Below, piece by piece: positions 18,261 through 26,196 of a DNA stretch of 64,000 bases. Position 1 is the first letter of the stretch. Each line of letters opens with the position of its first letter. The position numbers were made by a program, and so were the translations under genes. A model generated the notes under the pieces. That model did no database searches and was not told the DNA's origin. It saw only the letters and a list, made by a program, of their open reading frames with translations. The stretch is from JACRCG01 sp964524835 (lineage in GTDB: Bacteria > Desulfobacterota > Desulfuromonadia > Geobacterales > Pseudopelobacteraceae): NCBI GenBank assembly GCA_964524835.1, contig CAZGEG010000005.1, positions 1-64,000 on the forward strand, given 5' to 3'.

Positions 18261-19205
18261 TCACTTGTTTTTTATTGAAATGGTCTGTTTTGCGCGTTTT
18301 TTGCCGATAATCAGTGAAGCGAGGATTGACATGGCAAGGCAGGTAAAGATAACCCCCAGCGAAACCTGAATCGGGATGTGGAACCCCATGGCCGTTGCGA
18401 TCATCTTGCCGCCGACAAAGGCGAGGATGGATGATATCCCAAGCTTCAGGTATACGAACATCCCCATGACGCTGGCCAGCAGGAAGTAGAGCGCCCGCAG
18501 CCCCATGATGGCGAAGATGTTGGAGGTAAAGACGATGAACGGGTCGAGAGTTACGGCAAATATTGCCGGGATCGAGTCGATGGCGAACAGCACGTCGCTG
18601 CTCTCCACCATCACCAGCGCCAGAAACAGCGGGCTGGCTACCAGCAAACCATTGCGGCGTTTGAAGAACCAGTCGCCTCGCACCCGTTTCGTGAAGGGAA
18701 ACAACCTGCGGGCCAGCTTGACGAGCATATTGTTGTCCGGATGTATCTCCTCTTGCCCCCCAAAAGCCATTTTCCAGGCGGTATACAGCAGCAGCGCTCC
18801 GAACAGGTAGAACAACCAGTGGAAGTAGGTAAGAAGGCCGATACCGACAAAAATAAACAGCGCCCGCAGCACCAGTGCACCGATGATGCCCCACTTCAGG
18901 ATACGGGCCTGATGCTCGACACGGATCTTGAAATAGGCGAAAATCATGATGAAGACGAACAGGTTATCGACCGACAGCGATTTTTCAATAATATAGCCGG
19001 TAAAGAACTCAAGCGCCTTGATTTTGCCCAGAAAAAAATATATTCCGACATTGAATGCCAGCGCCAGTGTCACCCAGACGATACTCCAGGTCAGCGCCTG
19101 GCGAAATGAAACCACATGGGCCTTGCGGTTCATGCCGAGATCGATCGACAACATGACGACCATCAACAGCCCGAACGCTCCCCACATCAGCAATTGTTCC
19201 GACAT
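18261..19205 (-). CDS. TerC-family membrane protein (Alx-like, long form)
   Basis: 314 aa, about nine membrane helices. TerC signatures: IIEKSLSVDNLFVFIMIFAY near residue 75 and VESSDVLFAIDSIPAIFAVT near residue 200, each with an Asp in the membrane. TerC/Alx proteins export Mn2+ and help load Mn into exported enzymes. The gene overlaps the end of the PGPGW gene by 19 bases. ATG follows AAGGGAACGG. A shorter TerC lies at 23171-23920; both are downstream of the yybP-ykoY riboswitch. Confidence 0.94.
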   Translation of the reverse strand: MSEQLLMWGAFGLLMVVMLSIDLGMNRKAHVVSFRQALTWSIVWVTLALAFNVGIYFFLGKIKALEFFTGYIIEKSLSVDNLFVFIMIFAYFKIRVEHQARILKWGIIGALVLRALFIFVGIGLLTYFHWLFYLFGALLLYTAWKMAFGGQEEIHPDNNMLVKLARRLFPFTKRVRGDWFFKRRNGLLVASPLFLALVMVESSDVLFAIDSIPAIFAVTLDPFIVFTSNIFAIMGLRALYFLLASVMGMFVYLKLGISSILAFVGGKMIATAMGFHIPIQVSLGVIFTCLAMSILASLIIGKKRAKQTISIKNK

Positions 19206-19429
19206 CCGTTCCCTTTCCTCATGCGCTCAACGCGCTCTTTTATCGTAACCAGAAGCTTCCTGGCCCAGATGAATTCGGTTGCCAGCACAGCCAACCCGAC
19301 AGGGATAACGATGATCGCCGGTCCCGGCAGCACGATCATGGCTACCCCGGCAGCCAGGATCGTGAAGCCGATCACCATAACGACCAGGCGTTTGGCCTGT
19401 TTCATTGTTCTGAACACAAAATGCCTCAT
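19187..19429 (-). CDS. PGPGW-type small membrane protein
   Basis: 80 aa. A single hydrophobic hairpin (VVMVIGFTILAAGVAMIVLP; AIIVIPVGLAVLATEFIWAR) with the motif LPGPAIIVI, a variant of the PGPGW family, followed by a basic tail ending RKGNGCRNNC. Function unknown. ATG at 19429 follows GGAG. Its end overlaps the start of the downstream TerC gene, so the two are likely co-translated. Confidence 0.82.
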   Translation of the reverse strand: MRHFVFRTMKQAKRLVVMVIGFTILAAGVAMIVLPGPAIIVIPVGLAVLATEFIWARKLLVTIKERVERMRKGNGCRNNC

Positions 19430-19453
19430 GCGTTACTCCACGGTACATATGGC

Positions 19454-19903
19454 TCAGTACTTTACCTTGAGAGCGTTCAACTCCTCCTTGGTGACATCCT
19501 TGCCGCGCTTCAGGTTCCAGTTGCCGACCCATCCCTTGAAGGTCTCCAGATTGGCCTTCCGCTCCGTTTCAGTCGCACCGAGGTGCTCGTACATGTTGCC
19601 CGCCTTTTTGTCGGGTTTGCCGCTGCCGTCGTCAAGGCGCCGCATCAAGGCGCCGCTGTACGGCCAGCCAACATAGGTGATCAGGTGACTGTAGGTATCC
19701 ATTCGCATGCCGATACCCTTTTCCATAAACCCCTTCTTGTCTGCGGCGAACACATCATGCTCCGGAGAGCCTGGGCCATGGCACCCCGCGCACTGCCTGT
19801 CAAAGATCGGCCTGATATCCTTCTGCCAGGTAACCTCTGCCGCCTGAGCCTGAACAGCCCACACAAATGCCATTAATCCGAGTCCAATCATCAATCTCTT
19901 CAC
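19454..19903 (-). CDS. Monoheme c-type cytochrome
   Basis: 149 aa. The start chosen is GTG at 19901-19903 after AAGGAGGGTAC, giving a signal peptide (LMIGLGLMAFVWAVQAQA). One heme motif, CAGCH, follows in IRPIFDRQCAGCHGPGSPEH, a layout seen in periplasmic cytochromes with an N-terminal heme. The C-terminal half has helices (TETERKANLETFKGWVGNW) and ends ELNALKVKY. The redox partner is unknown; lying within the Mn/TerC block is unusual for an electron-transfer protein. Confidence 0.88.
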   Translation of the reverse strand: MKRLMIGLGLMAFVWAVQAQAAEVTWQKDIRPIFDRQCAGCHGPGSPEHDVFAADKKGFMEKGIGMRMDTYSHLITYVGWPYSGALMRRLDDGSGKPDKKAGNMYEHLGATETERKANLETFKGWVGNWNLKRGKDVTKEELNALKVKY

Positions 19904-19948
19904 GTACCCTCCTTTTTGCTGATCGGCCATTAGCCGTTAACTGTACTC

Positions 19949-22624
19949 CTACTGCGCCATCCGTTTCAGAACCTGCTCCAGCCTGCGCAGTTCCTCGCCG
20001 TAGCCGGCCCAGTTTCCCTGGCGTTGCAGGGTGGTAGCCTTCTCATAGATGCTCATCGCTTCCTTGGCCAGCGTGGATGGTGATGCTTTAGAATCGGCCG
20101 GGCCGGCCACAGCGACAGCGGCTGCAGCCTTTTTCCCGCCGAAGAGCCGCTGCAGTGCGAGTTCCAGGTTTTCCTCCATCACTACCTGATCGCCGAAGGC
20201 GACAATCACCCGTTTCAGCTCCGGCAGACCGGCCTTGTCTGCGGCAAGAAACAGCGGCTGTACATACAACAGGGACTTTTCAATCGGTATCACGAGCAGG
20301 CTGCCCCGGATAACCTCCGAGCCGCGCTGGTTCCAGAGGGACAGCTGCTGTGATATGAACGAGTCCTGGTTGATGCGGGCATCGATCTGCTTCGGACCAT
20401 AGACCAGGCGATCGCGGGGAAAAGTGTAGGCCAGGATTTTACCGTAATTTTCCCCGTCACAGCGGGCCGTGAGCCATGCCGCCAGGTTGTCCCGCTTTGA
20501 GGGGGTAAAGGGGAGCAGCAGGATGTACTCCTCCACCTTTTCACCCGGCAGTTTCATGATCGTGTAGTAAGGCTCCATCGGTTTCTCGCCCAGTGCCGGG
20601 ATTTCCCAGAGGTTTTCCTTATTGTAGAAGACCTTCGGGTCGGTCATGTGATAGGCGGCAAACATGGCGGCCTGAACCTGGAGGAACTGATGCGGGTAGC
20701 GGACATGCTTGCGCAGGTCGTCAGGCATCGCCGCCATCGGTTTGAAAAGCCCCGGAAACATCCGGCTGTAGACCTTTATGAGGACATCATCCGGTTCGCT
20801 GATGTAAAAGCTGACCGAGCCGTCATAGGCATCGACAACCGCCTTGACGGAGTTCCTCATGTAGTTGATCCCCCCCCTGAGCGGCTTCGAATATGGGAGG
20901 CGGTCCGAATAGGTGTAGGCATCAACTATCCATTTGAGTCCGCCCTTTCCGTCCACCACCATGTAGGGGTCGCCGTCGAAACGGAGAAAGGGGGCGATTG
21001 CCTTGATCCTCTCGTTGATGTTGCGGTTATAGATAATACGGCTTTCCGGGGTTATATCTGAGGAAAGCAGGATTTTTTCCGTCCTGAACATCGCAGCGAA
21101 CAGTGTCTTCTTGAGCAGTGAATCTATCGGCACCCCCCCTTTTCCGGCGTAGGTCGTATTGATGTCGCCGGTGGCGGTCGGATAGCTGAATTCCGGTACC
21201 TTGGTTTTGACGATCACATAGTCGTTGGAAAGTTCGCCGAAATAGATTTCCGGCCTGGTTACCTTGATGTCGGCCAGACTGACAGCCGGGATATCCTTGA
21301 CGAAAAACTCCGGCAGACCTTCCTTGCTGATCCGGCTGACCGGACCGAAGGTGATGCCGTTACCGTGGGTAAAGATCAGGCGCTCGTTGATCCAGTTCTT
21401 GCTGGGGAGATCGGCGTAGGAGAGTTCGCGGGGCGACAGCATGACCTGTGAATACTGGCCGTTCACCAGGTAGCGATCATTATCCACATCGAAAAACTTG
21501 TAATAGGTCCTGATCTGCTGCAGCTGGCTGTAAGTCTTGAGCAGCGGCGCGTGATCCCAGAGGCGGATATTCTTGATGGTGGCATCATTGTTGGCTATAT
21601 CCGCTGCCGTAAGCTTCGTATCGACATCGAAGGGCACGGTTTCAATCTTTTCCAGATCGTAGCCGAAACGGGTAAACTTCAGATTGTTTTCAATATATGG
21701 AGTTTCAAGGGCCAGTTCGTTGGGTGCGACCTTGAATTTCTGCAGGACCCCAGGATAAACCCGGATGCCGATTACGTACAGTGCCGCCACGACACCCAGC
21801 GGCAGCAGCGCCATGCGCCAGGCGCCTTTCCATAGTCCTAACGCCAGCATTACCCCAGCCACCGGCGTCAGGAACGTCAGGATCCGGTAGGTCAGCAACC
21901 GGGAGTTGACATCCACATACCCGGCGCCGTAAAAAGCTACGTTGTTGGAGTAGAGCAACCTGAAGCTGTCCAGATAGAAGCCTGCTGCGACAACACAGGC
22001 CAGGATTCCGACCAGAACCGCAAGATGCCGGCGCACCTTCTCGTCAACCGAGGCGCCCCGTTCGGTCAGGATGATGCCGCCGCGCACAAAGTACACCGAC
22101 CCGACCATGACGGCGGTCGCCAGCACCACGAAGCCGGCAAAGCCTTTGAGCATTTCCCAGAATGGCAGACTGAACAGATAGAAGCCGATATCCTTGCCGA
22201 TGACCGGATCAACTGTTCCGACATTCGCCCTGTTCATGAAAAGCAGAATTTCTTCCCAGCGCAGTGCGCCCCAGTTACCGGCAAATAAGGCCAGCAGCAT
22301 GCCGACCAGGAGGGCCAGAGGCTTTACGAGACGAACCGCATCATCTCTTTGTACGCGGAAGTTGCCGCCGCCAACGATAAAAACGCCGCTGTAGGGGAAG
22401 TTCGCCCTGTTTGCGTATAAAATATTGACCAGAAGCACGACAAACAAAAACGCACCGAAGAACAGCCCCACCCCGACCTTGGCGTACAGAGTGGTCGTAA
22501 AGACCGATGAGAAGCCGGTCTCGACGAAAAAGAGCCAGTCGGCATAAAATTTGATCAAAGATGACGCAAATGGCAGTATCACTGACAACAGAATCAGTAT
22601 GAGAATAAACTTGTTTTTAAACAT
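19949..22624 (-). CDS. UPF0182-family large membrane protein
   Basis: 891 aa. About seven membrane helices in the first ~310 residues (e.g. FILILILLSVILPFASSLIK), followed by a large soluble region with family landmarks (YENNLKFT-like segment IENNLKFTRFGYDLE, FFDVDNDRYLVNGQYSQVML, RDNLAAWLTARCDGENYGKI). A C-terminal helical part follows an Ala-rich linker near residue 840. UPF0182 has no known function. ATG lies after a G-rich site (GGGGGGGCGA). Confidence 0.95.
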   Translation of the reverse strand: MFKNKFILILILLSVILPFASSLIKFYADWLFFVETGFSSVFTTTLYAKVGVGLFFGAFLFVVLLVNILYANRANFPYSGVFIVGGGNFRVQRDDAVRLVKPLALLVGMLLALFAGNWGALRWEEILLFMNRANVGTVDPVIGKDIGFYLFSLPFWEMLKGFAGFVVLATAVMVGSVYFVRGGIILTERGASVDEKVRRHLAVLVGILACVVAAGFYLDSFRLLYSNNVAFYGAGYVDVNSRLLTYRILTFLTPVAGVMLALGLWKGAWRMALLPLGVVAALYVIGIRVYPGVLQKFKVAPNELALETPYIENNLKFTRFGYDLEKIETVPFDVDTKLTAADIANNDATIKNIRLWDHAPLLKTYSQLQQIRTYYKFFDVDNDRYLVNGQYSQVMLSPRELSYADLPSKNWINERLIFTHGNGITFGPVSRISKEGLPEFFVKDIPAVSLADIKVTRPEIYFGELSNDYVIVKTKVPEFSYPTATGDINTTYAGKGGVPIDSLLKKTLFAAMFRTEKILLSSDITPESRIIYNRNINERIKAIAPFLRFDGDPYMVVDGKGGLKWIVDAYTYSDRLPYSKPLRGGINYMRNSVKAVVDAYDGSVSFYISEPDDVLIKVYSRMFPGLFKPMAAMPDDLRKHVRYPHQFLQVQAAMFAAYHMTDPKVFYNKENLWEIPALGEKPMEPYYTIMKLPGEKVEEYILLLPFTPSKRDNLAAWLTARCDGENYGKILAYTFPRDRLVYGPKQIDARINQDSFISQQLSLWNQRGSEVIRGSLLVIPIEKSLLYVQPLFLAADKAGLPELKRVIVAFGDQVVMEENLELALQRLFGGKKAAAAVAVAGPADSKASPSTLAKEAMSIYEKATTLQRQGNWAGYGEELRRLEQVLKRMAQ

Positions 22625-22656
22625 TCGCCCCCCCCTTTTACTGCTGTATTACTTCT

Positions 22657-23097
22657 TTACCGACGGTATGGATCGGTGGAATTCTCGGCTCTTTTCTTTT
22701 TCATATACCGGTACAGGAGATAACCGCCGCCTGCCAGGAGGATGATTTCAAACATGCCGATGCCACCTCCCGTGCCGCCGCCCACGCCGCCGCCGGCTCC
22801 GGCAGCACCGCTGAACAGCATGCTTCCCAGCATGCCTCCCATCATTCCGCCGGCCATGCTCCTCATGAACCCGCCTCCGACCGGCTGCTGGAAGCCGCCC
22901 TGCGCAGGCGCCGCCTGCTGCCGCGACTGGCTGGGCTGGGAGGCTGGGCTGGCCGGCCTGGAGTAGCTGCGCGAACCGCGGCTCCCCATGGAGCGGCTGC
23001 CGCCGGCCCGTGCTTCGGCGTTGAGTTCCAGTACGGTGATGCTCAGGAACAGTACCGCTGCGATAACCGTGAATATTTTGACTATGTGCCTTTTCAT
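22657..23097 (-). CDS. Tim44-like protein N-terminal paralogue lacking the Tim44 domain
   Basis: 146 aa. Start is ATG at 23095-23097 after AAGGAGACAACAG. Signal peptide (AVLFLSITVLELNAEARA), SRSYSRPASPASQPSQSRQQ linker, Gly-rich stretch, one membrane helix (GMFEIILLAGGGYLLYRYMK) and a short basic end. This is nearly the same as the first half of the Tim44-like protein at 14539-15486, but the frame stops right after the helix. It is either a natural short form or a duplicate that lost its C-terminal domain. Confidence 0.85.
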   Translation of the reverse strand: MKRHIVKIFTVIAAVLFLSITVLELNAEARAGGSRSMGSRGSRSYSRPASPASQPSQSRQQAAPAQGGFQQPVGGGFMRSMAGGMMGGMLGSMLFSGAAGAGGGVGGGTGGGIGMFEIILLAGGGYLLYRYMKKKRAENSTDPYRR

Positions 23098-23170
23098 TCT
23101 GTTGTCTCCTTGATGCAGCGTACCCGGCTGAGCCGGGGGGTGATAGAGTTGTCGTAACGGATCCTGCATA

Positions 23171-23920
23171 TCAGGGTTCGGTGGTGCCTTCCAGATGCGG
23201 CTGATGAAGCTTGACCGGTGTACCGCGCCTGAGCCTCAGGTTAAGCATTTCGACCAGCACCGAGAAGGCCATGGCGAAATAGATGTATCCCTTGGGTATG
23301 TGCATGTCGAAGCCGTCGCCGATGAGCGCTACGCCGATCAGGAGCAGAAAGCTGAGCGCCAGCATCTTGATGGTGGGATGCTTCTCGACGAACGCGCTGA
23401 TCTTCCCCGAGAAAAGCATCATGAACACGACCGCGATGACGACCGCAGCAACCATTATCGCCAACTGGTTGGCCATCCCCAGGGCGGTGATGATCGAATC
23501 CAGGGAGAAGACGATGTCCAGCAGGAGGATTTGTACAATCACGGCTCCAAAGGTCGCCCCGACACGGGCGGATGAGATTTCCTCATCGCCCTCAAGCTTC
23601 TCGTGGATCTCCATCGTGCTTTTCCAGAGCAAAAACAGTCCGCCTGAAATCAGGATCAGGTCTCGGCCGGAAATCTCGTTGCCCAGCAGGGAAAAGAGCG
23701 GTGCGGTGAGTCCCATCAGCCAGGTCAGCGAAAAAAGCAGCGCGATGCGGATAAACATCGCCAGTCCGAGACCGACCATCCGAGCCTTCTCCTGCTGATG
23801 CGCAGGGAGTTTGCTGGCCTGTATGGAGATAAAGATAATATTGTCGATGCCGAGTACTATTTCCAGCGCGCTCAGTGTCACCAGCGCCATCCAGACCTGC
23901 GGGTCAGTCAGCCATTCCAT
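23171..23920 (-). CDS. TerC-family membrane protein (short form)
   Basis: 249 aa, about seven helices. TerC signatures LSALEIVLGIDNIIFISIQA (residues ~18-37) and LLDIVFSLDSIITALGMANQ (~130-150), each with the conserved Asp. This short class (YjbE/YkoY-like) is linked to Mn2+ efflux and metalation of exported enzymes. ATG follows GAGGAGGCTGGACAG. It is the third gene downstream of the yybP-ykoY riboswitch, an arrangement known for TerC-family genes in other bacteria. Confidence 0.95.
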   Translation of the reverse strand: MEWLTDPQVWMALVTLSALEIVLGIDNIIFISIQASKLPAHQQEKARMVGLGLAMFIRIALLFSLTWLMGLTAPLFSLLGNEISGRDLILISGGLFLLWKSTMEIHEKLEGDEEISSARVGATFGAVIVQILLLDIVFSLDSIITALGMANQLAIMVAAVVIAVVFMMLFSGKISAFVEKHPTIKMLALSFLLLIGVALIGDGFDMHIPKGYIYFAMAFSVLVEMLNLRLRRGTPVKLHQPHLEGTTEP

Positions 23921-23957
23921 CTGTCCAGCCTCCTCAATTCAGTTTTAGTTAAATCAG

Positions 23958-24179
23958 TTAATCCATGCACAGTTTGCGACGTTTGGAGCTCCAGAGATCA
24001 ATCGCCTCCCGCATGATCTCGGTGATGCTCTTCGATGTTGACTTTGTCAGCTTTTCCAGCGCCCTCTTTTCTTCATCATTTATGCGCAGTGAAATGACAT
24101 TCTGCACCTGCTCTGTTTCTTTTTTTTTCTTTTTGGATGATTTCGGTTCCCTGATAAAAAGATTTTTTGTGTATGACAT
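23958..24179 (-). CDS. Ribbon-helix-helix (CopG/Arc-like) protein
   Basis: 73 aa. A Lys-rich N-terminus (SSKKKKKETEQ) precedes a ribbon-helix-helix fold: strand NVISLRINDEE, helix KRALEKLTKST, turn, helix ITEIMREAIDLWSSKRR. It would bind DNA as a dimer. No toxin partner is adjacent; it lies between htpX and terC, so it may be a local regulator of this unit. ATG follows AAGGAGGAAGCC. Confidence 0.82.
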   Translation of the reverse strand: MSYTKNLFIREPKSSKKKKKETEQVQNVISLRINDEEKRALEKLTKSTSKSITEIMREAIDLWSSKRRKLCMD

Positions 24180-24241
24180 GGCTTCCTCCTTTTGCTGGTG
24201 TGCCGGGGTATTGATGCCCCGCGGTTAGGGTTGATCTGTCA

Positions 24242-25105
24242 CTAAGCTCTGGTTACCAGCGCTTCGAGGCGCGCGATGCGCTCCTCCATTGGCGGGTGAG
24301 TGGAAAAGAGAGCCGCCATTCCACCGCCGGTCAGCGGATTGACGATAAACATATGGGCCGTGGCGGGACGGGCGTCAAGCATCGGAATGGCCTGGGAAGC
24401 GGTGTGCAACTTGCGAAGGGCGCCGGCCAGGGCCAGCGGGCGGCCGCATATTTCCGCGCCTGAGGCATCCGCCAGATATTCGCGGGAGCGGGAAACCGCC
24501 ATCTGGATCAGCATCGCCGCGATTGGAGCGATAATCGCCATGGCCAGCGAGCCGACCATGCCGCCGAGCCCGCCCCGTTCATCGTCGTCACCGCGGCCGG
24601 CGCCGAACATTGCGCCCCATTGCAGCATGTTGCCGATCATCGAGATGGCGCCGGCAAAGGTGGCGGCGATGCTGGAGATGAGTATATCGCGATTTTTTAC
24701 ATGAGCCAGTTCATGGGCCATGACCCCTTCCAGCTCATCCGGAGTGAGGATGCGCAGTATGCCTTCGGTGGCGGCTATAGCGGCATGAGCGGGATTGCGG
24801 CCGGTGGCAAAGGCGTTGGGGGAGTCGTCCTGAATGATGTAAACCCTGGGCATGGGAAGGCCGGCCCGACCGGACAGACGTTCGATCATCCCGTAAAAAG
24901 TCGGGTGAATCTCGCGGGTTATTTCCCGGGCGTTGTACATCCTGAGGACGATTGTGTCGGAAAACCAGTAGGAGCCGAAGTTCATGGCGGCAGCCATCAA
25001 AAAGGCAACCATCATGCCCCCCTGACCGCCGATTGCGCCCCCCATGGCGACCAGCAGCATGGTGAGCAGGGAGAGGAGCAGGGTTGTTTTGATTATGTTG
25101 TTCAT
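24242..25105 (-). CDS. htpX: Membrane zinc metalloprotease HtpX (second copy)
   Basis: 287 aa M48B protease, the common HtpX type: N-terminal helices (LLLSLLTMLLVAMGGAIGGQ), zinc motif HELAH at residues 131-135 in GVMAHELAHVKNRDI, two further helices and SREYLADASGAEICG supplying the third zinc ligand. It takes part in inner-membrane protein quality control. It is the first gene after the manganese riboswitch and terminator at 25144-25290, so its expression should depend on Mn2+. ATG follows CGGAGGTAGAACAG. Confidence 0.95.
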   Translation of the reverse strand: MNNIIKTTLLLSLLTMLLVAMGGAIGGQGGMMVAFLMAAAMNFGSYWFSDTIVLRMYNAREITREIHPTFYGMIERLSGRAGLPMPRVYIIQDDSPNAFATGRNPAHAAIAATEGILRILTPDELEGVMAHELAHVKNRDILISSIAATFAGAISMIGNMLQWGAMFGAGRGDDDERGGLGGMVGSLAMAIIAPIAAMLIQMAVSRSREYLADASGAEICGRPLALAGALRKLHTASQAIPMLDARPATAHMFIVNPLTGGGMAALFSTHPPMEERIARLEALVTRA

Positions 25106-25143
25106 CTGTTCTACCTCCGGCGATGTGGTTTCTGCCGGGGTAA

Positions 25144-25194
25144 ATAAAAAAGACCTTTACCCACGGCGAATTACGCATTGGATAAAGGTCTTGC
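25144..25194 (-). terminator. Intrinsic terminator of the Mn riboswitch
   Basis: On the minus strand AAGACCTTTATCC pairs with GGGTAAAGGTCTT, followed by a T tract (TTTTTTATTTA). The 5' arm is the same CCTTTAT needed for the closing stem of the upstream riboswitch, so the terminator and the folded aptamer exclude each other. Confidence 0.88.
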
Positions 25195-25290
25195 TTGCGA
25201 TGGTTATCGTTCCAGGTCCGAGTCTTGCGACTGTGCTGACGGACGCGGGATCAGCCATGTCTCCGGCCGATAGCTACTCCCCTTTATTGA
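25180..25290 (-). ncRNA. yybP-ykoY manganese riboswitch
   Basis: Read on the minus strand, the element begins ATAAAGGGGAGTAGC, has a variable helical arm in the middle, and ends GCAAGCAAGACCTTTAT. The start and the GCAAGACCTTT end match my recollection of the yybP-ykoY consensus. ATAAAGG (start) and CCTTTAT (end) close a 7-bp P1 stem. That stem would occupy the 5' arm of the terminator at 25144-25194, so Mn2+ binding should allow read-through. The first gene downstream is htpX, then an RHH gene and terC. Assigned by eye; a covariance search was not run. Confidence 0.88.
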
Positions 25291-25296
25291 AAGTTC

Positions 25297-25326
25297 AGTC
25301 TAGATAAGCTTGCCACCTTTTGTCAA
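25297..25326 (-). promoter_or_regulatory. Sigma-70-type promoter of the riboswitch-led unit
   Basis: On the minus strand TTGACA (25326-25321), an 18-base spacer and TAGACT (25302-25297). Transcription would begin about at the first bases of the riboswitch (~25290). Confidence 0.6.
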
Positions 25327-25341
25327 GATTTTTTTATTATT

Positions 25342-26196
25342 TTATTTTCCGCCGCCGTAACTATGCAGACCGGAGAGGAGCAGATTGACCCCAAGGTAGC
25401 AGAAAATGGTGGCGGCAAAGCCGATGATGGAAAGCCACGCGGCCCGCTTGCCGACCCACCCTTTGGTGATGCGGGCATGCAGGAAGGCGGCATACACGAA
25501 CCAGACGATCAGCGACCAGGTCTCTTTCGGGTCCCAGCTCCAGTAGGTGCCCCAGGCGTAGTTTGCCCAAGCCGCGCCGGTGATGATGCCGATCGTCAGC
25601 AGCGGAAAACCGACCATTATCGCCCGGTAGTTAAGATCATCCAGCACCCTGACGGGCGGGAACATGGTCAGCAGACCGCTTCCGGCCTGGACATCCCCGG
25701 TCTCTTCGCACCCCGCCTTGATCAGGTACATGATGGAGATGCCGCACGCTACGGCAAAGGCGGCATAGCCGAGGAAGCAGGTGATGACGTGATACAGCAG
25801 CCAGTTGCTCTGCAGGGCGGGCACTAGCGGCTCGATGGCGTTGTTCATGCCAAGCTGGGCCCAGGCCATGCCGAGCAGGGCAAAGGGCATGACAAAGGCG
25901 CCTATCACCCGGTACTTGTACTTGATGTCAAGCAGGGCATAGATCAGCACGATCGTCCAGGAGAAAAAGACTACCGACTCGTACAGATTCGAGAGCGGAG
26001 CGTGCCCCACCCCCATGTCATAGGACTCCTTCCAGCGCAGGGCGATTGCGACGGTCTGCGCCAGCAGCCCGAGGTATGCGGTTATCATGGCTGCCGACCC
26101 GAGCGCCTTGGCCCGTGCGGCGAGAAAAAAGAAAAAGAGCAGCATCGAGGCCAGGTAGGCGAAGGTGGTCATGTTGAAAAGAAGTGAACTGTTCAT
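25342..26196 (-). CDS. ccsA: Cytochrome c biogenesis protein CcsA (ResC/CcsB type)
   Basis: 284 aa, eight membrane helices. The heme-handling tryptophan motif WGTYWSWDPKETWSLIVW lies near residue 220, with flanking His residues (YHVITCFLGYAAF and FLHARITKG). Together with ResB it exports heme and attaches it to apocytochromes (System II). Its ATG overlaps the resB stop as ATGA, and AAGGAG lies upstream, so the pair is coupled. No promoter is seen between them. Confidence 0.95.
   Translation of the reverse strand: MNSSLLFNMTTFAYLASMLLFFFFLAARAKALGSAAMITAYLGLLAQTVAIALRWKESYDMGVGHAPLSNLYESVVFFSWTIVLIYALLDIKYKYRVIGAFVMPFALLGMAWAQLGMNNAIEPLVPALQSNWLLYHVITCFLGYAAFAVACGISIMYLIKAGCEETGDVQAGSGLLTMFPPVRVLDDLNYRAIMVGFPLLTIGIITGAAWANYAWGTYWSWDPKETWSLIVWFVYAAFLHARITKGWVGKRAAWLSIIGFAATIFCYLGVNLLLSGLHSYGGGK

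Noticed and set aside
17911..18894. 327-codon minus-strand frame extending the zinc-ribbon gene into terC
   Set aside because: Only the last 104 codons look like protein, with a strong ribosome site at the internal ATG; the rest is a shadow of terC.
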